NCBI RefSeq assembly: GCF_001730225.1
Contig: NZ_MIJE01000022.1
Coordinates: 1-64,000, forward strand
Direction: 5' to 3'
Length of the DNA: 64,000 nucleotides
Source: Desulfuribacillus alkaliarsenatis
GTDB lineage: Bacteria > Bacillota > Bacilli > Desulfuribacillales > Desulfuribacillaceae
In this document: positions 16,332 to 26,893 of the stretch, in pieces
Numbering within the stretch: the stretch's first letter is position 1
How the letters are laid out: each line of letters begins with the position of its first letter
Notes under the pieces: generated by a model
What the model saw: the letters and a program-made list of their open reading frames with translations, nothing else
What the model was told of the DNA's origin: nothing
Database searches by the model: none
Program-made: the position numbers and the translations under genes

Positions 16332-17216
16332 ATGTCAGTTCAAGATCAATCTCTTACACTTGTCGAGCATCTTGCAGAGCTTAGAAACCGCCTAATAATA
16401 ACATTCGCTGTTTTTATAGTCGGTATGGTTATTGGTTTTGTATACGCTAAACCGATTATAGAGTTTATTATTCGTGATATGCAGAACATGCATGTATTCA
16501 GGCCTATGGATACATTACGAGTGTATTTACAAATTGCTGTATACTTCGGTATAGTGGTCGCATTACCAATGGCACTTTACCAGGTCTGGGCATTTGTCAA
16601 GCCTGCTCTGACACCAGAAGAGCGCAAGAATACAGTATGGTTTATCCCAGCTGCAGTTATGTTGTTCATGGTTGGTTCCGCCTTCGCATTTTTTGGAATT
16701 TTCCCATTGATGTGGGGTTTTCTTGAAGGATTTACTGAGAGTATGGAAAAAGTCGAGAGTACAATTGGACTTCAAGAGTATATAGGTTTTATTGTTAACT
16801 TAGTGGTTCCATTTGGTCTATTGTTTGAAATGCCAATCGTTGTAATATTCTTGACTAAACTAAGGGTAGTGAATCCGCCTAGACTTAGAAAGCTTAGGAA
16901 GATGGCCTATTTAGCTTTAATATTAGTTGCGACCATGATTACGCCAGCTGACTTTATCTCCGCGATTGCGGTATTTATTCCATTGATTGGTCTTTATGAA
17001 ATCAGCATTTTGTTGTCAGGTGTTGTCTATAAAAAACAATTAGCTAGAGAAGCTGAATTTGAAGCTGAATATGCTGATGATGAAGACGATGAAGATGATG
17101 ACGAAGATGATGACAATGGTAACGATGAAGATACCAGTAAATCAACGGAAAACGTAGTAGGGAAGCCAGAATACAAGCAAGATAAGCAAGATAATTCAGA
17201 AGAAGATAAAAAATAG
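16332..17216 (+). CDS. tatC: twin-arginine translocase subunit TatC
   Basis: The Tat signal receptor, a six-helix membrane protein. LVEHLAELRNRLI near 11-23 is the TatC N-terminal signature, and the conserved FVKPALTPEERK lies near 88-99. The core ends at about 240. It is followed by a ~50-residue tail extremely rich in Asp and Glu (about 238-294), which is unusual: most Bacillus TatC proteins end soon after the sixth helix. A strong terminator follows, closing the rex-tatA-tatC group. Confidence 0.96.
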   Translation: MSVQDQSLTLVEHLAELRNRLIITFAVFIVGMVIGFVYAKPIIEFIIRDMQNMHVFRPMDTLRVYLQIAVYFGIVVALPMALYQVWAFVKPALTPEERKNTVWFIPAAVMLFMVGSAFAFFGIFPLMWGFLEGFTESMEKVESTIGLQEYIGFIVNLVVPFGLLFEMPIVVIFLTKLRVVNPPRLRKLRKMAYLALILVATMITPADFISAIAVFIPLIGLYEISILLSGVVYKKQLAREAEFEAEYADDEDDEDDDEDDDNGNDEDTSKSTENVVGKPEYKQDKQDNSEEDKK

Positions 17217-17264
17217 CACTTAAAAGATATCGAACAGAATTATAATAGAGTTTTATGTATGTGT

Positions 17265-17300
17265 AAGGAGCCTGATTTAATTGGCTCCTTTTGCTTTTTT
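17265..17300 (+). terminator. terminator of tatC
   Basis: AAGGAGCC (17265-17272) pairs with GGCTCCTT (17283-17290), followed by a T-rich run. Confidence 0.88.
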
Positions 17301-17395
17301 TACTTTAAATAAGTTATGGTAGTTTCCAAAAAAACTACTAGTGATAGCGTTGCATTTACTATACTTATGTGCTATTATATCAATTAAGACACAGC

Positions 17396-17436
17396 TATAT
17401 GTATAAATAGATATATGGTATATGTATAATTAGATA
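17396..17436 (+). repeat. 18-bp direct repeat in a promoter region
   Basis: TATATGTATAAATAGATA (17396-17413) recurs as TATATGTATAATTAGATA (17419-17436), one mismatch in 18, with a 23-base period, about two helix turns. It sits 40 bases ahead of the small HTH-like gene. Such phased repeats are typical of binding sites for a dimeric regulator, but I cannot assign one. Confidence 0.6.
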
Positions 17437-17476
17437 CAAGGCATATGCTCGAACAGACATAGGGAGGGGAATAAAC

Positions 17477-17725
17477 ATGTCACGTTTACAATCTGTCGAA
17501 GAGTACGTTACACCAGTAGACACTATCAATCCTTTAAGAGTAGAATCGTATACAGAAAAAGATGAAATAGTAGAAGTGCTAAGAAGCTATGCTGTGAAGA
17601 ATAGAATTGCCTGTGGGAGATTACGTAAAATTGCAAAGGAATTAGGATTGCCTAGTAATAAATTAGGTGCCCTTGCCAAAGAATATAATATTAAAATAGT
17701 TGCCTGTGAGCTTGGCTGTTTTTAA
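17477..17725 (+). CDS. small HTH-like protein linked to a Moco gene
   Basis: An 82-residue protein whose second half is a helix-turn-helix-like segment (LRKIAKELGLPSNKLGALAK, about 49-68) ending in the short motif ACELGCF. Similar IxxCxLGCF tails occur in small proteins near molybdenum or tungsten genes of anaerobic Firmicutes, from memory of such families. AGGGAGGGG precedes the ATG. It lies 44 bases ahead of the MoeA-PBP gene, so it may regulate or assist that gene. Two cysteines at the end could bind metal or an oxyanion. Confidence 0.65.
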   Translation: MSRLQSVEEYVTPVDTINPLRVESYTEKDEIVEVLRSYAVKNRIACGRLRKIAKELGLPSNKLGALAKEYNIKIVACELGCF

Positions 17726-17769
17726 TGATTTATAGGAATAATCATATATATAATTAAGTAGGTGACATT

Positions 17770-19665
17770 GTGAGGAAAGTATATTTGGACAATAGCCCAC
17801 GTTTTGATGCACTGGATCAGTGGCTAAAAGCGTGTGCTTTTTCTATTGAAAAAGAGATTATAAATGTAGAAGATGCATTACATCGAGTGACATCCGAAGC
17901 GGTGTATGCACACAATTCAAATCCAAACTTTCAGGCCTCGGCTATGGATGGAATTGCAGTAAAAGCCTATAAGACATACGAAGCATCAGAGACAAACCCA
18001 GTCCAACTTGAAAAAGACCAGGACTTTACTCCAGTAGACACAGGAGATCCAATTCCTGATGAATTTGATGCCGTTATCATGATAGAGAAGGTAAACTATA
18101 CAGATGATGGACATGCAATCATTCATCATTCTGTCGGTCCAGGACAGCATGTACGTGCAATTGGCGAAGATATAGTAAGTAAAGAGCTTATCATTACAGC
18201 AAATCATCAAATTCGCCCGATTGATCAAGCGGCTATGTTGGCAGCTGGGGTTTTAGAGGTTAGTGTTTTAAAAAAGCCGAAGGTTGCAATTATTCCAACG
18301 GGTGATGAAATTGTAAAGCCGAAAAAAGACCCAGCCCGTGGAGAGTTAATTGAGTTTAATAGTACGATATTTAAAGGCTATCTTACAGAGTGGGGTGCCG
18401 AAGTAACGGTCTTTGATATCGTCAAAGACGAACTACAGATAATAGAACAAGCTCTTGCACACGCAGCTAATGAGCATGACTTAGTAATCATAAATGCTGG
18501 TTCGTCAGCGGGTACAGAAGACTACACTGTGCACGCCATTAAGAATATTGGCGAAGTTATCCTGCATGGAATTGCTACGAGACCTGGTAAACCGACAATC
18601 CTTGGTAAAATTGCTGATAAGCCCGTGCTTGGATTACCAGGATACCCAGTATCAGCATGGTTATCTTTAGACTGGTTTGCAAAACCGATGGTTTACCATC
18701 TGCGCAAGCTTGTGCCGCCAGAGCGACCAATCTTAACAGGAATTTTATCGAAACGCGTAAATTCGGTATTTGGTTCAGAGGAATTTGTGCGAGTAAAAGT
18801 AGGATATGTTAACAGTAAATTGATAGTGACACCAATCGGAAGTGGTGCAGGTGTTGTAATGTCACTAGTATTAGCTGATGGCTTGATAACGATTCCACCT
18901 GAGCTTGAAGGATACGATGCAGGTACAAAGATAGACGTAGAGCTATTAACGTCCCCTGAGCTTATTAAAAACACTATGGTTGGTATAGGAAGCCACGATT
19001 TATCAATTGATATCTTAGTTGATGAAGCGAAGCAACGCTACCCTAAAACCCGTGTCTCTTCAGCCCATGTAGGCAGTATGGCAGGCTTAATGGCGATAGA
19101 GCGCGGCGAATGTCACTTTGCTGGTGTACACTTATTAGATGCAGAAACTGGCGAATACAATCGCTCTTATGTTGACAAATTTGTAAAAACTACTCCAGTG
19201 AAGCTTGTACATTTTGTCTATCGCCAGCAAGGGTTTATTGTAGCCAAAGGTAATCCTAAGGGTATTGAGAAAATAGAGGATTTAATTCGCGATGATATTG
19301 TATATGTAAACCGCCAAAAAGGTGCGGGTACGCGGATGTTACTGGACTATATGTTAAGAAAACACCGAATATCAGCAAGTCAAATAGCTGGATACACACG
19401 GGAGATGTTCACCCATAGCTCAGTAGCAGCCTCGGTAGCTTACGGAGCAGCCGATTGTGCAATGGGAATACGTTCAGCGGCAGAGGCTATGGACTGTGAT
19501 TTCATACCACTATACGAAGAACAATACGATTTCGTCATGACAGAAAGCTTCCTAGATAGTGAGCAAGGTCAAATGTTTATGGAGTTAATTAAAGATCCAA
19601 CAGTACAAAAGCGTATAGAAAGCTTAGGCGGATACTCTTGTCGAGATACTGGTAAGCTGAAATAG
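17770..19665 (+). CDS. MoeA fused to a PBP-like substrate-binding domain
   Basis: A 631-residue fusion. Residues about 1-405 are a MoeA ([10 protein letters not shown] near 58-67, [27 protein letters not shown]). Residues about 410-625 are a PBP-like domain of the kind found C-terminal to some MoeA proteins ([46 protein letters not shown]). The PBP part may sense or hold molybdate, tungstate or a cofactor precursor. In the MoeA catalytic loop GSSAGTEDY replaces the GGVSVGDYD of the canonical copy at 13.4 kb. Start is GTG 17770 with TAGGTGAC upstream. Confidence 0.92.
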   Translation: MRKVYLDNSPRFDALDQWLKACAFSIEKEIINVEDALHRVTSEAVYAHNSNPNFQASAMDGIAVKAYKTYEASETNPVQLEKDQDFTPVDTGDPIPDEFDAVIMIEKVNYTDDGHAIIHHSVGPGQHVRAIGEDIVSKELIITANHQIRPIDQAAMLAAGVLEVSVLKKPKVAIIPTGDEIVKPKKDPARGELIEFNSTIFKGYLTEWGAEVTVFDIVKDELQIIEQALAHAANEHDLVIINAGSSAGTEDYTVHAIKNIGEVILHGIATRPGKPTILGKIADKPVLGLPGYPVSAWLSLDWFAKPMVYHLRKLVPPERPILTGILSKRVNSVFGSEEFVRVKVGYVNSKLIVTPIGSGAGVVMSLVLADGLITIPPELEGYDAGTKIDVELLTSPELIKNTMVGIGSHDLSIDILVDEAKQRYPKTRVSSAHVGSMAGLMAIERGECHFAGVHLLDAETGEYNRSYVDKFVKTTPVKLVHFVYRQQGFIVAKGNPKGIEKIEDLIRDDIVYVNRQKGAGTRMLLDYMLRKHRISASQIAGYTREMFTHSSVAASVAYGAADCAMGIRSAAEAMDCDFIPLYEEQYDFVMTESFLDSEQGQMFMELIKDPTVQKRIESLGGYSCRDTGKLK

Positions 19666-19679
19666 AGAACTACATTTTT

Positions 19680-19706
19680 ACACCTGGAGCAATCTAGGTG
19701 TTTTTT
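19680..19706 (+). terminator. terminator after the MoeA-PBP gene
   Basis: ACACCT and AGGTGT arms (about 19680-19685 and 19696-19701) followed by TTTTTT. The next ~225 bases up to the groE promoter contain nothing I recognise. Confidence 0.75.
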
Positions 19707-19933
19707 GGCGCATTAGAATTTAATGTGCTTCCTAAGCTGTGCATGTTTACATCAACTACATTTTGGCAATCATTAGATAAAGAAAACTTAGTTCAGTAGA
19801 AGCGTTCTTACATGTTTACTAGTGTAGAATGTTTAAAATCGCAAAAAAAGCACATATAAAGAGAATTTTCAAGATAATCAGACATATGTTTAAAAATCGA
19901 GAAAAAATAATTTGATAAAATACATTTTTTTAG

Positions 19934-19962
19934 TTGCATTTTTTTGGGCAAATGACTATTAT
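19934..19962 (+). promoter_or_regulatory. groE promoter
   Basis: TTGCAT (19934-19939) and TATTAT (19957-19962) with a 17-base spacer, directly followed by the CIRCE operator, so the start site should lie at or just before the operator. Confidence 0.65.
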
Positions 19963-19970
19963 AATAATCG

Positions 19971-19997
19971 TTAGCACTCACTAATTAAGAGTGCTAA
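19971..19997. promoter_or_regulatory. CIRCE operator (HrcA binding site)
   Basis: A perfect CIRCE: TTAGCACTC (19971-19979), nine-base spacer, GAGTGCTAA (19989-19997). HrcA bound here represses groESL until heat stress engages GroEL. hrcA itself is not in the window. Confidence 0.98.
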
Positions 19998-20051
19998 CAA
20001 CTAAATATAATAAAATTTAAAAATATCTAATATTTCAAGGAGGTTTTTTTC

Positions 20052-20333
20052 ATGTTAAGACCTTTAGGTGATCGAGTTATCATTAAGGTTGTTGAGCTCG
20101 AAGAAAAAACAGCAAGTGGTATTGTATTACCAGATTCAGCAAAGGAAAAACCACAACAAGGTGAAGTTGTAGCTGTTGGAAACGGACGCATCGAAGATGG
20201 TAAGCGTGTTGAGTTAGATGTGAAAGTAGGAGATCAAGTTATCTACTCAAAATATGCTGGAACAGAAGTAAAGCATGACAATCAAGAATACCTAATCTTA
20301 CGTGAAAGCGACATTTTAGCAATCGTTGAGTAA
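20052..20333 (+). CDS. groES: co-chaperonin GroES
   Basis: The heptameric lid of the GroEL chamber. 93 residues, with [13 protein letters not shown] at the start, the mobile loop [21 protein letters not shown] (about residues 16-36) and [12 protein letters not shown] at the end. AAGGAGG lies upstream of the ATG. Controlled by the CIRCE element; groEL follows after 141 bases without a visible terminator. Confidence 0.99.
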   Translation: MLRPLGDRVIIKVVELEEKTASGIVLPDSAKEKPQQGEVVAVGNGRIEDGKRVELDVKVGDQVIYSKYAGTEVKHDNQEYLILRESDILAIVE

Positions 20334-20450
20334 GCTTAGCTTTAAGTATTAAAAGTAATAAAAACACATATAATCGTAGTTCATACTTAGGTAGATTGAA
20401 TTTTTTAGACAATTGATAAAGTGAATTTTTTTGAGACTTTTAATGATTAA

Positions 20451-22124
<1,674 letters not shown>

Positions 22125-22208
22125 TCTAGGCTCACTAAGCCTAATGCATCAGGCATCTATCCTAATGAAAGCCTATAATTAACAAGATAATAACAATATA
22201 TAAAACGC

Positions 22209-22258
22209 AAGAAGCTTCTTATAGGTTCAACAGAACTTGTAAGAAGCTTCTTTTTTAG
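22209..22258. terminator. bidirectional terminator
   Basis: AAGAAGCTTCTTA (22209-22221) and TAAGAAGCTTCTT (22240-22252) form a 13-bp stem followed by a T tract on the plus strand. It separates groEL from the converging gene that ends at 22262 and may serve both. Confidence 0.88.
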
Positions 22259-22261
22259 GAT

Positions 22262-22882
22262 TTACGCTACTTTTCGATTATTAACCAACCAATATGTAAA
22301 TAAAATCATAGCTACAAAAGTAAGTGTAGTAAGTGACATAGACATAATTTTGTATACTGAAACATCTGATGTACCAATTGGATCATCGGGATGCATGATG
22401 CGTCCGACACTAGGGCGAATAAAGAATATGACTACTGCAATTAAAATGTTAGCGACACTAGCCACCTTTAGACCCTTATCCCATATAATTAATTCTTTAC
22501 CTACAACTAACGCTAAAACAATAAGTACAAAAACTGTTAGAGGTTCGGTTAGTATAATCTGCCCCCAAGCAAGCTGCATTGCGTATATCGATATAGCAAC
22601 TGACACAGCCCATACTACGATTGTCACCCTTCCTAGCAGTAGAGACCAATAACCAAATACCTCAGCATCTTTTTTCATTGATCGCAATGTTAAATAAACA
22701 AGTCCAAGAAAAGCTGATAAGTAAAATGAATATATGCCAGCATAGCTTAAGGATACATGGAAGAATACGTATTTAATAACATGTCCAAGTGTTTTTTCTG
22801 CTGGTGTAAACCAAAGGATTAAGCCTGCAATTACCGCATAAATAGTAATTATTAATGTACCTCGATTTAACAATGAATTCAT
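22262..22882 (-). CDS. multi-spanning membrane protein, CcmC/CcsA-like
   Basis: A 206-residue protein with about six membrane helices. YVFFHVSLSYAG near 38-49 recalls the FYIHVPSA segment of CcmC-type haem handling proteins; AMQLAWGQ near 103-110 takes the place of their tryptophan-rich WGxxW motif; and RIMHPDDP near 163-170 offers an external histidine. I infer a haem or cytochrome c assembly role, but the WWD motif is degenerate and no other ccm/ccs genes are nearby. AAAGGAAA precedes the ATG. Confidence 0.55.
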   Translation of the reverse strand: MNSLLNRGTLIITIYAVIAGLILWFTPAEKTLGHVIKYVFFHVSLSYAGIYSFYLSAFLGLVYLTLRSMKKDAEVFGYWSLLLGRVTIVVWAVSVAISIYAMQLAWGQIILTEPLTVFVLIVLALVVGKELIIWDKGLKVASVANILIAVVIFFIRPSVGRIMHPDDPIGTSDVSVYKIMSMSLTTLTFVAMILFTYWLVNNRKVA

Positions 22883-22976
22883 AAATTGTTTCCTTTCGAC
22901 TAAATAAATGATGATTTTATATTATACGTTTTCATAATATCAGAAAAGGCATCATTATTCACTTGTCAGATGAAAA

Positions 22977-23282
22977 TTATTTAGTTTGAGGAATCACACC
23001 ACGACAAGTAAAGATGACTTGAATTCTCATATATAGATAAATTAACAACGCATGCCTCCCTATGGTGGTGTGTAGATTTATTAATGGTTTTAGGCGGCGT
23101 AAAAACAAAAGATCACATTCACACCTAGAGCATGATTTTTTGTAACAAATGTCATGCTCTCTACATATTGCGTCGACTACGTTTATAGGTCGCCCTGGCC
23201 CACTACATCCTGGTCCGCACCATCTATAACCAGGAAACACACAAAATTTAAATGAAGGCAAATTGGTTCTTTTTCCACGCAT
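22977..23282 (-). CDS. small phospholipase A2-like protein
   Basis: A 101-residue cysteine-rich protein. FPGYRWCGPGCSGPG (about 16-30) resembles the PLA2 calcium-binding loop, and DAICREHDICY (about 37-47) matches the catalytic His-Asp helix (His43, Asp44). ECDLLFL follows, as the second active-site helix would. Small PLA2-like proteins of this kind are known in some Bacilli and resemble the PLA2 domain of parvovirus capsids. No signal peptide is seen. ATG 23282 has GGAGGAG 6 bases upstream; the ORF could open at 23306. Whether it hydrolyses phospholipids is unproved. Confidence 0.72.
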   Translation of the reverse strand: MRGKRTNLPSFKFCVFPGYRWCGPGCSGPGRPINVVDAICREHDICYKKSCSRCECDLLFLRRLKPLINLHTTIGRHALLIYLYMRIQVIFTCRGVIPQTK

Positions 23283-23306
23283 TTTCTTCTCCTCCAAACA
23301 TATCAA

Positions 23307-23549
23307 CCATATTTACTAGTATATGAAAACTTCATGGATAGGTACGGGCATATGTAATAGCGAGAAACAAAAACACAACTATGTACTTTTTCATTCGTAA
23401 AGAAAACTTTAACGTTATATAAAGTTTATTTTAGATAGACTTAAGATAGGTTTTAGATGCGTATTTTAAAATAGGATTAAGTGGTGCTTAATAGTATTCA
23501 ATATTATCTAAAGAAAACTTAAGTTGTCTTTTAGAGGGGGATTTTGAAA
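23307..23549. other. divergent intergenic region with direct repeats
   Basis: This gap separates the PLA2-like gene from the lipoprotein array. TAAAGAAAACTT occurs at about 23398 and again at about 23509, and CTTAAG/ATTAAG half-sites lie between them. OmpR-type regulators often bind spaced direct repeats, and such a regulator is encoded at the far end of the array, but the link is a guess. Confidence 0.35.
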
Positions 23550-24896
23550 ATGAAAAAGATGCTTATTGTTTTAATGATTGTTTCACTAACATTATTAAGT
23601 TTAATCGGTTGCTCATCAAGTAAATATGCCAATTCACAAACTGAGGAAGAGATGAGAGAACAAATACGTGCTGAGTTGGAAGCACAACAGCAAAGCCCAT
23701 CAAACACAACCATGAATCAAGATACTGAGTATATGGATAAAGTATTTCAATTTATTACAAGTGAGTACCCAGAATATACAAGAGAAGACTTTGACAAATG
23801 GGATTATTTTTCACTTGATATAACCTGTGATGGCACTGATGAAATCATTTTATCGACTACTTATTGGGATGGGAAGCTTGAGCGTGCCATTGTAATAATG
23901 GATGACCAAGGTCAGTTATCAGAAATACCTTCCTATATTCCTTTAGCAAAGTATGAGAATAACTTTGAAATGAAAGATGGATTTTTGGTTCATAAAACTA
24001 AATCAGGTGGACCTGGGGCTCATTATTATCATATGAATCTTTATATACATCACGATAGTTACAGTTATCTACTAAACACACTCGATTCCTCAATATTGAT
24101 TGAAGAAACGGTTTCAGCTCCAATGGAAGATTATCAAACTAAGGGCGAAATAAAAGGTACATTAAAAGACTTTGTCATTGAATATACAAAAACAGACAAT
24201 CAAACAGATGTTGAGGAAATCATAGCGAAAGATAGTTACAGATTTGACACAGGAGTATTATTTTTCTGGAAGAAACCAATAAGTATTTCTAATACAGCTA
24301 AAAATTTTGAACAAGTGTTCAATGGTAACAATTTATATGAGACAATTGAATACTTTTATAACAACCTATATCAATTTGATGATAATTCAAGGGAAGATTT
24401 CAGTATCAAACTAATGAATGCTATCGATCAAGATTTGCTGAAGATATTACCAATGGGTGACTTACCATATATTTCCGACGATGCGTATAATATTGCAACT
24501 AACGAGCTTGATCTTTCTATGATTGGTGAGTATGCAAAGGACAGCCTTGAATATATTAACAACAGCAGAGTGTATCAGTTAGCAAAATTATTTTATGCAG
24601 ATGATGGTGAAGTTGTTGAAGGAGGCATTGGTCTTACTTTTGATTATTGGACGTTTCAAATGCTAAAACCAGCACTGAATTATGCTTATCCAGATCGACA
24701 CTCACCATTTGAGTATAATGATCTGCACCCAATCATTGCTCCGCATTTCATATTCTATTCAGTAGAGCAAGTGGAGAACACGCATATTGGTTATCTGAAT
24801 ATCCTAGTGTATAGTTATGATGATGTAAAGAAGCTCGAAGGAGCAAACACATGGAAGGATATTCTGTTGCTGCCAGTAGAAGTTGTCGGATATTAG
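23550..24896 (+). CDS. lipoprotein 1 of a five-gene modular array
   Basis: A 448-residue lipoprotein. The leader ends in LIGC (Cys about 21), followed by a short Glu/Arg-rich helix (EEEMREQIRAELEAQQQ) and a serine-asparagine linker. The large C-terminal region of about 390 residues is new to me; it includes a segment like calcium- or VCBS-type repeats (DITCDGTDEIIL), rich in aromatic and acidic residues. ATG 23550 has GAGGGGG 9 bases upstream. Leader and helix are shared with the four following genes, the rest is not. Function unknown; surface location inferred. Confidence 0.85.
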   Translation: MKKMLIVLMIVSLTLLSLIGCSSSKYANSQTEEEMREQIRAELEAQQQSPSNTTMNQDTEYMDKVFQFITSEYPEYTREDFDKWDYFSLDITCDGTDEIILSTTYWDGKLERAIVIMDDQGQLSEIPSYIPLAKYENNFEMKDGFLVHKTKSGGPGAHYYHMNLYIHHDSYSYLLNTLDSSILIEETVSAPMEDYQTKGEIKGTLKDFVIEYTKTDNQTDVEEIIAKDSYRFDTGVLFFWKKPISISNTAKNFEQVFNGNNLYETIEYFYNNLYQFDDNSREDFSIKLMNAIDQDLLKILPMGDLPYISDDAYNIATNELDLSMIGEYAKDSLEYINNSRVYQLAKLFYADDGEVVEGGIGLTFDYWTFQMLKPALNYAYPDRHSPFEYNDLHPIIAPHFIFYSVEQVENTHIGYLNILVYSYDDVKKLEGANTWKDILLLPVEVVGY

Positions 24897-24953
24897 TAAG
24901 GCAAAAATGCTTTTAAAATATATTCTACAAGAAAATAGAGGGGGATTTAAAAA

Positions 24954-25736
24954 ATGAAAAGAATACTAATTGCTTTGATGATTGTTTCACTAACATTTGT
25001 AAGTTTAATTGGTTGCTCATCAAGTGAGGACGCCAGCCAGAAATCAGAAGAAGACCTAAGGGCCGAAGTTCAAGCTGAGTTGGATGCTGAAAGAGCAGCG
25101 GAAGCAGAAGCGCGTGCAGAACTGGAAGCACAGATAAGAGCAGAGCTTGAAGCTGAACAAAAAAAGGAAGAACCAGCGTCCCAGCAACCAGCACAGCAAC
25201 CAGCTCAGGCAACACAACCAACACAGCCAGCACAACAGAATCAACCAGAGCCAGCACAACCAAAACCAGTTGTCCCGAACCTAACTGGCTTTACTAATGA
25301 AACTATTAAAGGTAAAACGATTAATCATAGTAACCATACTGCTGTGATTATCCCTAACTATCTATATTATGGGGCAAATGCCAATGCCCTAAGTAGAAGA
25401 CCTTTTAAAACTGGAGTAGCTGAAGGTTGGGAACCGCCAGTGGTGCCAGTTGCATTTTTTGGTAAAGCAGAGAATGTACAGGTAACCCACAACACTATAG
25501 ACTTGATTCCACCTTATGAAGAAGAGCCTTATCTAATATGGGATATTGGGACACTAGAAAATACCATCCTAGATGTACAGTTCCTTGTAGCATCTGAAAG
25601 AGATAGTTATGTAATAACGGGAAAAGTCAAAACTAGCACAGGGGCTTATTCAGATTTTAAATTTAGAATTGGTCATATAGCTGTGGAAGATGGTTTTATA
25701 TTCCATGTAGAAGATGATGTTATCCTATTTAATTAA
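24954..25736 (+). CDS. lipoprotein 2 of the modular array
   Basis: A 260-residue lipoprotein: signal peptide with lipobox LIGC, a long Glu/Ala-rich helical region (about 30-72, coiled coil likely), a Gln/Pro-rich linker (about 73-105) and a C-terminal domain of about 150 residues beginning NLTGFTNETIKGKTIN. The domain is homologous to the last domain of the next gene. GAGGGGG lies ahead of the ATG. The first ~240 bases are close to identical with gene 3, indicating recent duplication. Confidence 0.87.
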   Translation: MKRILIALMIVSLTFVSLIGCSSSEDASQKSEEDLRAEVQAELDAERAAEAEARAELEAQIRAELEAEQKKEEPASQQPAQQPAQATQPTQPAQQNQPEPAQPKPVVPNLTGFTNETIKGKTINHSNHTAVIIPNYLYYGANANALSRRPFKTGVAEGWEPPVVPVAFFGKAENVQVTHNTIDLIPPYEEEPYLIWDIGTLENTILDVQFLVASERDSYVITGKVKTSTGAYSDFKFRIGHIAVEDGFIFHVEDDVILFN

Positions 25737-25785
25737 AAATACCAGACTAATGATAGATTTAACTAGATGAAAAGAGGGGATTGCA

Positions 25786-26874
25786 TTGAAAAAAATACTA
25801 ATTGCTTTAATGATTGTTTCACTAGCATTAGTAAGTCTAGTTGGTTGCTCATCGAGTGAAGACGCTAGCCAAAAAACAGAAGAAGAATTGAGGGCTGAAG
25901 TTCAAGCCGAGTTGGAAGCTGAAAGGGCAGCGGAAGCAGAAGCGCGTGCAGAACTAGAAGCACAGATAAGAGCAGAGCTTGATGCTGAACAGAAAAAGGA
26001 AGAACCAGCACCTCAGCAACCAGCTCAATCAGCCCATACTCCATCAACTGTGTATCAACTTAAGCAATTATCTAAAGGTGATCGAGTCGGTCCATTTATC
26101 GTTGAAAGTAGTAATGTGACAAATGACGAATATGGTGTGGTATTCAGTGGGGTTGTCACTCTATCTGCTAAAATAATAGAAGACGAAATGTCTGGTGGTG
26201 TAGCTTTTAGTCGTACTGACTCAGAAAACACAATTATGATTGACTTTGGAAATGGTGTAACCAAGGATGTTTTGGGTGGCGGGGGTTTTGCTGATGGTCA
26301 TCATCCAGGTTTAAGTGAGTCTACCAAGTTTACTATTGAAGGTTTCATGATAGGTGGCAATTACTATTATGGTGAGACAAATGTTATTTATAAAGGCCCG
26401 ACGGCAAGCTCTAGTAATAATCAAGGGAGCACAGGCTCGAATCAAGGCAAGCTATCAGGATACACTGCTGAGACAATCAATGGTACACATATAAACTTTA
26501 GCGACTACTATGCAGTGATCGTACCAAGGTATGAAGGTGGGGTAAACAGCTTAGAGTTAGTTACTGTATACACAGGAAGCGTTACACAAGGTACTTGGGA
26601 ATATCCAGCGAATTTCGGATTATTCGGGACATTAGAAGATGTTAAAGTGATTTATTATGAAGGTTATGGCTCAAGCGGCCATACATTCGAGCTAGGGAAC
26701 TATAACGATGTAAATCTTAATGTTCACCTATTTTGGAATGATTCTCCTAACGACATGTCTTTTATGAGAATAACGGGCAAAGTCCCTACTGGCGGAGGTA
26801 ATTACAAAAATGTCGATTTTACCCTTGATCAGATGAGGGATGCTGATGCTTACGATCTGATACTAGTTAGGTAA
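25786..26874 (+). CDS. lipoprotein 3 of the modular array
   Basis: A 362-residue lipoprotein. Signal peptide with LVGC lipobox, Glu/Ala-rich coiled coil (about 30-72), short Pro/Gln linker, a middle domain (about 88-205) with beta-rich composition resembling extracellular ligand-binding or DUF4352-like domains, a Ser/Asn/Gly linker, then a domain (about 220-360) homologous to that of gene 2 (SGYTAETINGTHINFSDYY). Start is TTG 25786 with AGAGGGGA 5 bases upstream. Function unknown. Confidence 0.87.
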   Translation: MKKILIALMIVSLALVSLVGCSSSEDASQKTEEELRAEVQAELEAERAAEAEARAELEAQIRAELDAEQKKEEPAPQQPAQSAHTPSTVYQLKQLSKGDRVGPFIVESSNVTNDEYGVVFSGVVTLSAKIIEDEMSGGVAFSRTDSENTIMIDFGNGVTKDVLGGGGFADGHHPGLSESTKFTIEGFMIGGNYYYGETNVIYKGPTASSSNNQGSTGSNQGKLSGYTAETINGTHINFSDYYAVIVPRYEGGVNSLELVTVYTGSVTQGTWEYPANFGLFGTLEDVKVIYYEGYGSSGHTFELGNYNDVNLNVHLFWNDSPNDMSFMRITGKVPTGGGNYKNVDFTLDQMRDADAYDLILVR

Positions 26875-26893
26875 ATAAGGGGGAATTAAAAGG

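Noticed and set aside
17380-17440. Canonical ModE palindrome in the AT-rich promoter repeats
   Set aside because: The sequence is rich in TATAT but lacks the flanking CG-type inverted symmetry; direct repeats describe it better.
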